Counted from the stretch's first letter, positions 9,288 through 15,971 are shown. The stretch is 28,587 bases of DNA from Pseudomonadota bacterium (GCA_023390985.1 JAEWBU010000349.1:1-28587), one strand, 5' to 3'. Translations and numbers: made by a program. Notes: generated by a model not told the origin, from the sequence alone.

Positions 9288-9312
9288 CAAGTTCCTTCCT
9301 GTGGGGCGCGGT

Positions 9313-10425
9313 TTAGAAGCTGTGGCGCACGCCGAAGTCGAACGCGCTGGACGAGGCGTTGGCGGCAGGGCCGCTCGCTGCGCCGGGCACAGCTGACGAG
9401 GTGGCGCCGTTCGAGTTGCGAACCCGCGCATACGTCGTGTAGAGCGCCGTGCGCTTGGACAGGTTGTGGACGTAGCCCAGAGCGATCTTGCGGCTGCGCG
9501 GTTCGGCGGTGCCGGTGTCCACGCAGTATTGGGAGTAGGAGGCGCGAATCTCACCCACACCCACCGGCATCAGGCCGCCGATCAGCCAGCCGCGCCCTTC
9601 CTGGGTTCCCACTTCATCGAAAGCGATGTGGCCCATCAGCTTGGCGACGCCGAAGTCCCATTGGGCGCCGATGTTGTTCTGGTCGATGTCGCCGGCGGTG
9701 GACGAGTCGGTTCGGCTCAGGCTCACCGCGATGTTCAGCGGACCGGCGGCGTAGCCGAAGCGCGCGCCTAGACCGTTGCCGTCATCTTCCGCCGCGCCCG
9801 CCGTGCTCGGGTTCTCACCGCGGTAGTGCTGGACTTGACCGTAGAAGCCGCCCAGGTTGCCTGGCAGGAAGTAGCCGATGCTGTTGGACGCGCGGACGGT
9901 GGTGGCGCCGGTGATGGCGGCGCCGGTCGTGCCGAGCAGCGTCTGCGTGGTGCCGGCTCCGTTGGTGCCGAACGGGTCGAACACGGTCAGGTTCCAGAAC
10001 TGCGGCGTGTAGTCGCGGCCCAGTCGCAACTCACCCCAGCCGCCGGCCAGGCTGACGGTCGAGCGGCGGTTGAACGTGAGGCCTTGGCTGCCGGGGCGCA
10101 CGGGAGCGTTTGCGCCGGTGGTGGCGTTGAACGCGCCGACGGCCTGGTTGTTCGAGCTGGTGCCGGCGCCTTGGCCGTCATCGTTGGCCACACCGGCTTC
10201 CAGCCAGAAGGACGCGGACATGCCGCCGCCCAGGTCTTCCGTGCCACGGAAACCAAGCCGCGAGCTGTTGTAGCCCGAGTTCGTGAGGCGGGTGACGCTG
10301 CCCGCGCCCGTGCCCTTGTTGGACACGCGCTGGACGGTGGCGTCGACCACACCGAAGAGCGTGACCGACGACGACTGGGCGGAAGCGAACCCGGCGGTTG
10401 CAAGGGCAGCCAGGGCAGCTACGCT
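9313..10425 (-). pseudogene. General porin body without start codon (headless or silent copy)
   Basis: This is an open porin frame of 370 codons on the minus strand. It contains the second half of a signal peptide (VAALAALATAGFASAQ), the first strand SSSVTLFGVVDATVQ, LGFRGTEDLGGGMSASFW, the strand-rich barrel, and the C-terminal FGVRHSF with terminal Phe for outer-membrane insertion. It parallels the complete porin at 12223-13329. Upstream of AGC (10425-10423) the frame is closed by TAA (10428-10426). No ATG, GTG or TTG occurs between this stop and GTG 10350, which would start inside mature strand 1. The expected MKK and a Shine-Dalgarno are missing, so the gene appears truncated at about codon 4. 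The body shows no stop or frameshift, suggesting recent loss, a silent cassette or an assembly artefact. A Cys (TGC, 9525-9523) in SQYCVDTG is unusual for a porin. If translated from GTG 10350 it would be a 345-residue leaderless protein. Confidence 0.7.
10165..10251 (-). repeat. Near-identical porin block, left (inverted) copy
   Basis: These 87 bp, read on the minus strand, match 12394-12480 on the plus strand at 82 of 87 positions by manual alignment (TTCCGTGGCACGG at the start, GGCCAAGGCGCC at the end). Surrounding porin sequence is more diverged, largely at third positions. This is one arm of an inverted repeat large enough for homologous recombination. Confidence 0.75.
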
Positions 10426-10648
10426 TTACGAGCTCTGCGGTACGTGTCCTGTTGGGCTGCTTCCTGCGAGGGACGCTTGAATCTGCGTTTTTGACCGAGC
10501 CGGCCCAGTCGCACACCCATTCTTCAGGACAGTGGCGGCCCGTAACCGCCTGATGCGTACCGCTTGCCCGCTTGATCTGCGGCTCGGCGGAGGCGCCGAC
10601 GCAGTCTCGATCCAGTGTGCAACACCCGGCCAGCTCTGCAAAGGCCTG
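10426..10648. other. Unassigned stretch between headless porin and small RNA
   Basis: This stretch should contain the left porin's promoter and leader, but on the minus strand I see no AG-rich ribosome site or MKK-type start next to the porin body, and no good -10/-35 pair. A 98-codon opening crosses it and the small RNA on minus, but it lacks a ribosome site and any recognisable motif, so it is not called. The sequence does not resemble the region upstream of the intact porin, consistent with a rearrangement junction at about 10426. Confidence 0.5.
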
Positions 10649-10681
10649 AAAAAAGCCCCCGGGCCTTGCGATCCGGGGGCT
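10649..10681 (-). terminator. Intrinsic terminator of the small RNA
   Basis: AGCCCCCGG (10654-10662) pairs with CCGGGGGCT (10673-10681) in a 9-bp GC-rich stem with a 10-nt loop. On the minus strand it is followed by six T (10654-10649). No minus-strand protein gene ends here, so it defines the 3' end of the small transcript. Confidence 0.85.
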
Positions 10682-10740
10682 AAGTCCACCATTGGAGAGG
10701 TGGAGGAGACAATCGGCAGCACAACGCTTCGTTATGCTTC
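10649..10740 (-). ncRNA. Small RNA with CCUCC (anti-Shine-Dalgarno-like) motif
   Basis: On the minus strand a -10 box TATACT (10752-10747) precedes about 92 nt that end in a strong terminator. The RNA contains GUCUCCUCCACC, then a hairpin with stem UCCACC/GGUGGA and loop UCUCCAAU (about 10704-10685), a short spacer, and the terminator hairpin. CUCC occurs three times, once in the hairpin loop, and CCUCC is complementary to a GGAGG ribosome site. There is no Shine-Dalgarno or plausible peptide. From memory this matches the 'Betaproteobacteria toxic small RNA' family (Rfam RF02278 as I recall it), known from intergenic clones toxic to E. coli; I could not run a covariance search. The 5' end is estimated from the -10 box. 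It is divergent from the OsmC gene. Confidence 0.65.
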
Positions 10741-10746
10741 GAAATC

Positions 10747-10777
10747 AGTATAGCCCCTGATTGCTGCGATGCAGCAA
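10747..10777 (-). promoter_or_regulatory. Small-RNA promoter with a CTGC-N3-GCAG palindrome
   Basis: TATACT (10752-10747, minus) is a good -10 box. Upstream, TTGCTGC-GAT-GCAGCAA (10761-10777, plus reading) is a perfect 7-bp inverted repeat with a 3-nt centre, where the -35 is expected; TTGCTG on minus lies 19 nt from the -10. The core CTGC-N3-GCAG has the form reported for PhaR (polyhydroxyalkanoate regulator) operators, but assignment to PhaR is inference. The palindrome also lies about 60 nt before the OsmC start, so it could affect both directions. Confidence 0.5.
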
Positions 10778-10835
10778 CCGGGGCTGAACATCCGTGAATC
10801 TACGTACCGGATTTGTGGTCCGGGAGGAACAGTCG

Positions 10836-11288
10836 ATGGAATGCACCGTCACTTGGACCGGCGCGGCGGGTACCCGCTCCGGCATGGGATTTGTCGCCGA
10901 GACCGGCAGCGGCCATGTGCTCGCGATGGATGGCGCGCCGGACGAGGCGCGGCCGGAGAACGGCGGCCGCAACCTGGCGCCGCGGCCGATGGAAACCGTC
11001 CTGGCGGGAACGGGCGGGTGCACCGCCTATGACGTTGTGCTGATCCTGCGGCGTGGCCGCCATGCGGTGTCCGGGTGCTCGGTGCAGCTCAAGGCGGAGC
11101 GCGCGCCCGCGGATCCGAAGGTGTTCACCGCGATCCACATGCACTTCACCGTGACCGGCAAGGCGCTGCCGACGCCGGCCGTGGAGCGGGCGATCGCCAT
11201 GAGCCATGAGAAATACTGCTCGGCGACCGCCATGCTGGCCAAGACGGCGACGGTGACAACCAGCTTCGATATCGTCGAAGCGGCCTGA
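10836..11288 (+). CDS. OsmC/Ohr-family protein
   Basis: This is a 150-residue protein. ATG 10836 is preceded by GGAGG (10823-10827) at 8 nt, which favours this start over an in-frame ATG at 10794. It has the OsmC layout: N-terminal beta sheet (MECTVTWTGAAG), the helix PMETVLAGTGGCTAYDVVLILRR split around the first conserved Cys, and a second Cys in SHEKYCSATAML followed by KTATV. In peroxide-reducing family members these two cysteines form the redox pair. The sequence is closer to the YhfA-like subgroup than to Ohr, so peroxidase activity is not certain. It is a single gene lying tail-to-tail with coq7, divergent from the small RNA, and flanked by the inverted porins. No OhrR-type regulator is adjacent. 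Confidence 0.88.
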   Translation: MECTVTWTGAAGTRSGMGFVAETGSGHVLAMDGAPDEARPENGGRNLAPRPMETVLAGTGGCTAYDVVLILRRGRHAVSGCSVQLKAERAPADPKVFTAIHMHFTVTGKALPTPAVERAIAMSHEKYCSATAMLAKTATVTTSFDIVEAA

Positions 11289-11297
11289 CGCGAGCGT

Positions 11298-11915
11298 TCA
11301 GATGTAGTGGGCCGTGGTCGTCATGACTTTGGCCGCCGCGCGCATCAGGCGCTTGGCCAGCGCGGGCAACTCTGCGCCGCCGGCGACGGCAGCCTGGGAG
11401 GCATGAAGGGCCTCGTCCTCCTTCATCTGGGCCACGATGGCTCGCGACGCATGGTCGGACGCCGGAAGCCGATCGAGGTGACCGGCCAGATGGGCCTCCA
11501 CCTGGCGCTCGGTCTCCATCACGAAGCCCAGGCTCACGCGGTCGCCCAGCCGTCCGGCCAGAAGGCCCAGGCCGAACGCTCCCGCATACCAGACCGGATT
11601 GAGAAGGGACGGACGGGCGCCGAGCTCGTCGAGCCGCGTGCGGGTCCACGCCAGATGGTCTGTTTCCTCACGGGCCGCCCGCTCCAGGTGGCTGCGGAGC
11701 GCCGGGTCCCGGGTCGATGCGGCCTGGGCGGTGTACAGCGCCTGAGCGCAGATTTCGCCGACGTGATTCACGCGCATCAGGGAGGCGGCCATCTGTTTCT
11801 CATCCGGAGTGAGCGCCGCCTCACTTTCTGGGGCGGCGGGGCGGGGCCGAACCGGCCGGGCATGGGCAAACAGGGTGCGAAGGGCGCTGTCGGCGGCGCC
11901 TAGGAGTCGGTCCAT
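11298..11915 (-). CDS. coq7: Coq7, demethoxyubiquinone hydroxylase
   Basis: This 205-residue carboxylate-bridged diiron monooxygenase catalyses the penultimate step of ubiquinone synthesis, the hydroxylation of the demethoxy-quinol intermediate. Ligand motifs are Glu in NHVGEICAQALY, ExxH in REETDHLAW, Glu and His in METERQVEAHLAGH, and Glu/ExxH in EDEALHASQ. The C-terminus AKVMTTTAHYI is family-like. The start MDRLLGAADSALRTLF (ATG 11915) gives the family length; an upstream in-frame ATG would add an arginine-rich stretch. A minus-strand -10 box TACACT (11927-11922) ends exactly 6 nt before this ATG, and no Shine-Dalgarno is present, so the mRNA may be leaderless. It converges on the OsmC gene with only 9 nt between stops and no obvious terminator. 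Confidence 0.95.
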   Translation of the reverse strand: MDRLLGAADSALRTLFAHARPVRPRPAAPESEAALTPDEKQMAASLMRVNHVGEICAQALYTAQAASTRDPALRSHLERAAREETDHLAWTRTRLDELGARPSLLNPVWYAGAFGLGLLAGRLGDRVSLGFVMETERQVEAHLAGHLDRLPASDHASRAIVAQMKEDEALHASQAAVAGGAELPALAKRLMRAAAKVMTTTAHYI

Positions 11916-11921
11916 GCCGGC

Positions 11922-11927
11922 AGTGTA
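11922..11927 (-). promoter_or_regulatory. -10 box of coq7, leaderless spacing
   Basis: TACACT on minus (TATAAT-like, 4 of 6 bases) ends 6 nt before the coq7 ATG, putting the expected transcription start on the A of the ATG. No clear -35 is present at 16-18 nt. The spacing matches those of gspC and tal in this window. Confidence 0.45.
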
Positions 11928-12222
11928 GAAGGCGGGCTGGCTTTCGGGCTGGCATCGGCGGCGCAAAGAATCTCACGAGCGCACGGGGTCGCCGGCCTTG
12001 TCCTGTTGCGCCGTTTCCACGAGTGCCAGCTACCTTGTTGTCGGCATGCAACGAAACGCTCGGTCACGGGTTAAATACTTTGCCCAAGAAAAGGCGCTCT
12101 GGTGCAATAGCGCCAACTTCCCAAAAGGAGGTTGGCCCGGGGATCCGGCGGGAGCACCAATGTGCCTGCATGAGGTGAGCCCTTCGCACCGGAGCCCTAT
12201 GTTTAACCTTGGAGAAACTTGC
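11928..12222 (+). other. Upstream region of the intact porin, with a hairpin
   Basis: This is about 300 nt without a gene. It contains an AT-richer patch around TTAAATACT (12071-12079), the likeliest promoter site, although no good -35 is present. Downstream is a hairpin GGCGCT (12093-12098) / AGCGCC (12109-12114) with a 10-nt loop, then an AAGGAGG at about 12126 not followed by a convincing gene, and finally GGAG (12211-12214), 8 nt before the porin ATG. A long structured leader is plausible for a regulated porin. An in-frame opening reaches 11998 but lacks a signal peptide. Confidence 0.4.
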
Positions 12223-13329
12223 ATGAAAAAATCTCTAGTTGCCCTGGCTGTCCTGGCCGCCGCCGGCGCCGCCTCCGCTCAGTCTTCCGTGACGCTGTTC
12301 GGTATCGTCGACGCGACGCTGCAGTACGGCCGCGGCTCCATCGCGAACAAGACCCAGCTGACCAACTCCGGTTACAACAGCTCGCGTCTGGGCTTCCGTG
12401 GCACGGAAGACCTGGGTGGCGGCATGTCCGCCTCCTTCTGGCTGGAAGCCGGTCTGAACAACGATGACGGCCAAGGCGCCGCCACCAACGCCAACAACCA
12501 GACCGTCGGCGCTTTCGTGCCCACCACCGGCGCGAACGCTCCGGTCCGCGCTGGTACGCAAGGCCTGACCTTCAACCGTCGTTCGACGGTCAGCCTGGCC
12601 GGCGGCTGGGGTGAACTGCGTCTGGGTCGCGACTACAGCCCGCAATTCTGGAACCTGACCACGTTCGATCCGTTCGGCACGAACGGCGTGGGCACGACCC
12701 AGACCCTGAACGGCTCCGCCGGCGGCCCTGTGAACGTCCGTGCTTCCAACACGATCGGCTACTTCCTGCCGGGCAACCTGGGCGGCTTCTACGGCCAAGC
12801 CCAGCTGTACCTCGGCGAGAACCTGAAGAACGGCGCCGCCACCGAGAAGGATGGCAACGGTGCTGGCTTCCGCGTCGGCTACGCCGCCGGCCCGGTCAAC
12901 GTCGCTGTTGCTTACGCTCGCACCGACTACGCCGCGACCGCCACCGCCGGCCAGATCACCACGTTCAACGTGGGTGGCCAGTGGGACTTCGGCGTTGCCA
13001 AGCTGATGGCGCACTTCAACCGCGACACGGTTGAGACCACCGCGGGTGACCTCGACACCAACGGCTGGCTGATCGGTACCCTGGTGCCGGTGGGCGCCGG
13101 TGAGATCCGCGCGTCGTACTCGCAGAGCGAGAACGACTTCGGCACCGAAGCTCGTGGCCGCAAGCTGGCCCTGGGTTACGTGCACAACCTGTCCAAGCGC
13201 ACCGCCGTGTACACCACCGTGGCTCGCATCCGCAACAACGGCGGCGCTTCCTTCGCCCTGGGCGGTTCCAGCACCGGCGCCAACACGAACTCCACCGGTT
13301 TCGACCTGGGCGTTCGCCACAGCTTCTAA
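12223..13329 (+). CDS. General bacterial porin (outer-membrane trimer type)
   Basis: This is a 368-residue porin. ATG 12223 has GGAG 8 nt upstream. The signal peptide MKKSLVALAVLAAAGAASA is followed by QSSVTLFGIVDATLQYG, the hallmark first strand of Burkholderiales general porins. The body has LGFRGTEDLGGGMSASFW, LRLGRDYSPQFWNL, the strand motif IGYFLPGNLGGFYGQAQ and GEIRASYSQSEND, and the C-terminus is FDLGVRHSF with the terminal Phe used for BAM-dependent insertion. It probably forms a diffusion channel for small solutes; selectivity cannot be read. Codons such as CGT, GGT and CTG are favoured more than in the left copy, as expected of a very highly expressed gene. It is monocistronic with its own terminator and lies in inverted orientation to the headless copy at 9313-10425. 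Confidence 0.93.
   Translation: MKKSLVALAVLAAAGAASAQSSVTLFGIVDATLQYGRGSIANKTQLTNSGYNSSRLGFRGTEDLGGGMSASFWLEAGLNNDDGQGAATNANNQTVGAFVPTTGANAPVRAGTQGLTFNRRSTVSLAGGWGELRLGRDYSPQFWNLTTFDPFGTNGVGTTQTLNGSAGGPVNVRASNTIGYFLPGNLGGFYGQAQLYLGENLKNGAATEKDGNGAGFRVGYAAGPVNVAVAYARTDYAATATAGQITTFNVGGQWDFGVAKLMAHFNRDTVETTAGDLDTNGWLIGTLVPVGAGEIRASYSQSENDFGTEARGRKLALGYVHNLSKRTAVYTTVARIRNNGGASFALGGSSTGANTNSTGFDLGVRHSF
12394..12480 (+). repeat. Near-identical porin block, right copy
   Basis: This is the plus-strand partner of 10165-10251 (82 of 87 identical by manual alignment), covering the conserved loop from FRGTEDLGGG to DDGQGA. Another identical run of about 26 nt (GTCAGCCTGGCCGGCGGCTG onward) lies about 110 nt downstream in both copies. 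Confidence 0.75.
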
Positions 13330-13368
13330 TTCGAAGGCTGGTTCACCAGCCTGAAAATAAGAAACTTG

Positions 13369-13393
13369 AAAGCCGCCTTCGGGCGGCTTTTTT
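13369..13393 (+). terminator. Rho-independent terminator after the intact porin
   Basis: AGCCGCC (13371-13377), loop TTCG and GGCGGCT (13382-13388) form a stem extended by flanking A/T pairs and followed by six T. It lies 40 nt after the porin stop and ends about 35 nt before the next gene. Confidence 0.92.
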
Positions 13394-13428
13394 CATGAGG
13401 CTACGATTTCGATGATGGGGACGAGAGA

Positions 13429-14214
13429 TTGCGCATAGACCTGTTCAGAAGCGGCGGTGCGTGCGCCGGCCTGGCGTGCATTGCCGCTCTGCTGGCGGGT
13501 TGCGCCTCGTCCTCCCCTCCCACCCAGACCATTGCCGACACGCCGTGGGCAAGCGCCTCCCGCGTGTCCGCCGTTCCCCCGGCGCCGCACGCCGGCTGGG
13601 AGCACGTGGCGTTTCCGGGCAAGACGCCCGTGCAGTTCGTTCCCAGCCGTGACGACGGCCGGGCGGCTCTGGAGGCGACCGCCGTCTCCGCCGCCAGCGT
13701 CGTGCGCAAGCGAGTCCGCATCGAGCCGCATGACCTGGGACGCCTGCGCTTTTCCTGGAAGGTCCCGCAACTGATCGAGGCGGCCGACCTGGCCACCCGA
13801 GAGGGCGACGACGCACCGGTGCGCGTCATCCTCGCCTTCGACGGCGACCGCTCGCGCCTCTCGGCCAAGGACGCGATGCTGTCCGAGCTGATGCGCACGC
13901 TCACCGGCGAGGAGATGCCCTACGCGACGCTGATGTACGTGTGGTGCAACAAGCGCGAGCCCGGTACCGTCATGCGCAGCCCTAGAACCGATCGCGTCCG
14001 CAAGCTGGTGCTGGAATCCGGCGCGGAACGGCTCCATCGATGGCTCGACTACGAGCGGGACGTGCGGGCCGATTTCGAGAAGGCGTTCGGCGAGCCGCCC
14101 GGCGCCCTGATCGGCATCGCGCTCATGACCGACAGCGACAACACCCGCAGCACCGCGACCGCGCTCTACGGGCCGGTGCGGCACGTCGCACCGATCGCTG
14201 CCATCGCCCGCTGA
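13429..14214 (+). CDS. DUF3047-family lipoprotein
   Basis: This is a 261-residue predicted lipoprotein. The start is TTG 13429 (MRIDLFRSGG), the only start that preserves the signal peptide; a purine-rich GGGGACGAG precedes it and the nearby ATGs are out of frame. The signal peptide ends in the lipobox LLAGC, with lipidated Cys24 and Ala at +2, which favours outer-membrane sorting. The mature protein carries DUF3047-type stretches: RLRFSWKVPQLIEAADL, PVRVILAFDGDRSRLS, LMYVWCNK and ALIGIALMTDSDNTRSTATA. The family has no established function; the fold is probably a beta-sandwich, possibly carbohydrate-binding (inference). It stands between the porin terminator and the transporter promoter, so it is probably transcribed alone. 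Confidence 0.85.
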   Translation: MRIDLFRSGGACAGLACIAALLAGCASSSPPTQTIADTPWASASRVSAVPPAPHAGWEHVAFPGKTPVQFVPSRDDGRAALEATAVSAASVVRKRVRIEPHDLGRLRFSWKVPQLIEAADLATREGDDAPVRVILAFDGDRSRLSAKDAMLSELMRTLTGEEMPYATLMYVWCNKREPGTVMRSPRTDRVRKLVLESGAERLHRWLDYERDVRADFEKAFGEPPGALIGIALMTDSDNTRSTATALYGPVRHVAPIAAIAR

Positions 14215-14255
14215 GGAGCGCCGGCCGTGACCGGCGTCCGCCGGTGGAAACCCTT

Positions 14256-14285
14256 TTGACGAATTGCTGACGCGCGCTGCATAGT
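14256..14285 (+). promoter_or_regulatory. Sigma70 promoter of the transporter locus
   Basis: TTGACG (14256-14261) and CATAGT (14280-14285) are separated by 18 nt. The expected start is near 14292, leaving a leader of about 25 nt with GAGGG shortly before the SBP1 ATG. It is the clearest -35/-10 pair in the window. Confidence 0.7.
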
Positions 14286-14316
14286 CGCCGCTCTCCCAAC
14301 AATTCACGAGGGTTAC

Positions 14317-15900
14317 ATGAGGATCAAGTACGCACTCCTGTGCGCCGCGGCTGCGACCGCCATGGCCGGCACCCCGGCCGTGCAAGCGAAGACCTTCCGC
14401 TGGTCCAGCGCCGGCGAGATCTCCACCTGGGACATCCATTCCCAGAACAACGCGCTGCAGAACGGCATCCACGCCGCGGTCTACGAGTCGCTGGTCTACT
14501 ACAACAGCCGCACCTTCAAGATCGACCCGGTGCTGGCCACCTCCTGGAACCAGGTCACGCCGACCCAGTTGCGCGTCAACCTGCGCCAGAACGTCAAGTT
14601 CCACGACGGCAGCAACTTCACCGCCGACGACGCCGTGTACTCGCTGCAGCGCGCGATGGCCAAGACGTCGAACTTCACGCCCTACACCGCGGGCATCGAC
14701 CGCGTCGTGAAGGTCAACAACAACACCATCGACATCTTCACCAAGAACCCGAACCCGGTGCTGCTGAACCAGCTCACCGAGCTGCGGATGATGAGCAAGG
14801 CCTGGGCCGAGAAAAACAACTCGGTGGACCCCAAGGACATCCGCAACGTCAACCAGGAAACCTTCGCCAACCGCAACGCGATGGGCACCGGCCCCTTCAT
14901 CCTCAAGAGCTGGGTGCCCGACCAGCGCATGGTGATGGAGCGCAACCCGAACTGGTGGGGCAAGCTCGAAGGCAACCTGACCGAGATCGTCTACACGCCG
15001 ATCAAGTCGGAAGCCACGCGCGTCGCGGCCCTGCTTTCCGGTGAGATCGACCTGCTGCTCGACCCCAGCCCGCAGGACCTGGGCCGCCTGCGCAACAACG
15101 CCAACCTGAAGGTGGTCGACGGCGTCGAGAGCCGCACCATCTTCTTCGGCCTGGATACCTTCCGCGACGAGCTGCCCGGCTCCAGCGTGAAGGGCAAGAA
15201 CCCGCTGAAGGACCAGCGCGTGCGCAAGGCGCTGTACCAGGCCATCGACATCGACAGCCTGATGCGCGTCACGATGCGCGGACTGGGCCAGCCCACCGGC
15301 ACGCTCATCGCGCCGCAGGTGAACGGCTGGAACGAAGACCTGCACAAGCGCGTCCCCTACGACGCCGAAGGCGCCAAGAAGCTGCTGGCCGAAGCGGGCT
15401 ATCCGCAGGGCTTCGAGATCGACTTCGCCTGCCCCAACAACCGCTACATCAACGACGAAGAGATCTGCCAGGCCGTCACCGCCATGTGGGCGCGCGCCGG
15501 CGTCCGCGCCAAGCTGCGCACCATGCCGCTGGTGACCTACTTCCCGATGATCCAGCGCTACGAAGCCAGCATCTACATGCTGGGCTGGGGCGTGCCGACG
15601 TTCGACGCGATGTACAGCCTGCAGTCGCTGGTGCGCACCGTCGGCACCGACGGCGACGGCAACTACAACGTCGGCCGGTACAGCAACCCGAAGGTGGACG
15701 CCGTCATCGATCGCGCCAAGGTCGAGACCGACACGCTGGTGCGCAACCGCCGCCTGGTCGAAGCGCTGCAGATGAGCAAGGACGACTTCTCGCACATCCC
15801 GCTGCACAACCAGGTCATCCCGTGGGCGATGAAGAAGAACCTTGAGGTGGTGCACCGTCCGGACAACCGCATCGACTGGCGCCTCGTCTCGGTGAACTGA
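14317..15900 (+). CDS. Peptide-type ABC transporter solute-binding protein 1
   Basis: This 527-residue periplasmic binding protein belongs to the family 5 (DppA/OppA/GsiB) cluster. The signal peptide MRIKYALLCAAAATAMAG..AVQA is followed by mature KTFRWSSAGEISTWDIH. Family stretches include YESLVYY, KFHDGSNFTADDAVYSLQRA, GTGPFILKSW, MERNPNWWG, RVRKALYQAIDIDSLM and AEAGYPQGFEID. By family knowledge it delivers peptides or peptide-like solutes to a DppBCDF-type permease. It is the first gene after the promoter and is followed by a terminator-like hairpin, so it is probably made in excess over the membrane parts. It is paralogous to the protein at 18306-19880 in the same locus. Exact substrate unknown. 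Confidence 0.92.
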   Translation: MRIKYALLCAAAATAMAGTPAVQAKTFRWSSAGEISTWDIHSQNNALQNGIHAAVYESLVYYNSRTFKIDPVLATSWNQVTPTQLRVNLRQNVKFHDGSNFTADDAVYSLQRAMAKTSNFTPYTAGIDRVVKVNNNTIDIFTKNPNPVLLNQLTELRMMSKAWAEKNNSVDPKDIRNVNQETFANRNAMGTGPFILKSWVPDQRMVMERNPNWWGKLEGNLTEIVYTPIKSEATRVAALLSGEIDLLLDPSPQDLGRLRNNANLKVVDGVESRTIFFGLDTFRDELPGSSVKGKNPLKDQRVRKALYQAIDIDSLMRVTMRGLGQPTGTLIAPQVNGWNEDLHKRVPYDAEGAKKLLAEAGYPQGFEIDFACPNNRYINDEEICQAVTAMWARAGVRAKLRTMPLVTYFPMIQRYEASIYMLGWGVPTFDAMYSLQSLVRTVGTDGDGNYNVGRYSNPKVDAVIDRAKVETDTLVRNRRLVEALQMSKDDFSHIPLHNQVIPWAMKKNLEVVHRPDNRIDWRLVSVN

Positions 15901-15937
15901 TCGCGGTTTCCATGGGCGGCTGAGCCGCCTTCATGAG

Positions 15938-15971
15938 GGCGAGGGGGCGCTTCGGGCGCCCCTCGTTTTTT
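15938..15971 (+). terminator. Hairpin with U tract between SBP1 and permease B
   Basis: CGAGGGG(G)CGC pairs with GCGCCCCTCG around a short TTCGG loop (about 10 bp with one bulged G) and is followed by six T (15966-15971). It has the form of an intrinsic terminator inside the transporter locus, and would reduce read-through from SBP1 into the permease. Confidence 0.8.

Noticed and set aside
7861..9312. Recombinase as part of a prophage or integrative element
   Set aside because: No phage, excision, relaxase or cargo genes and no flanking tRNA or direct repeats are visible; neighbours are housekeeping genes.
10426..10722. 98-codon minus frame over the small RNA and its downstream region
   Set aside because: Its first third is the RNA hairpin and terminator itself; there is no ribosome site and no protein signature.
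11998..12222. N-terminal extension of the intact porin by 75 codons
   Set aside because: It would bury the MKKSLVALA signal peptide internally; GGAG 8 nt before ATG 12223 supports the shorter start.
13393..15855. Open frame of about 820 codons on minus opposite the DUF3047 and SBP1 genes
   Set aside because: It has the same antisense composition and crosses two unrelated genes and the promoter at 14256-14285.
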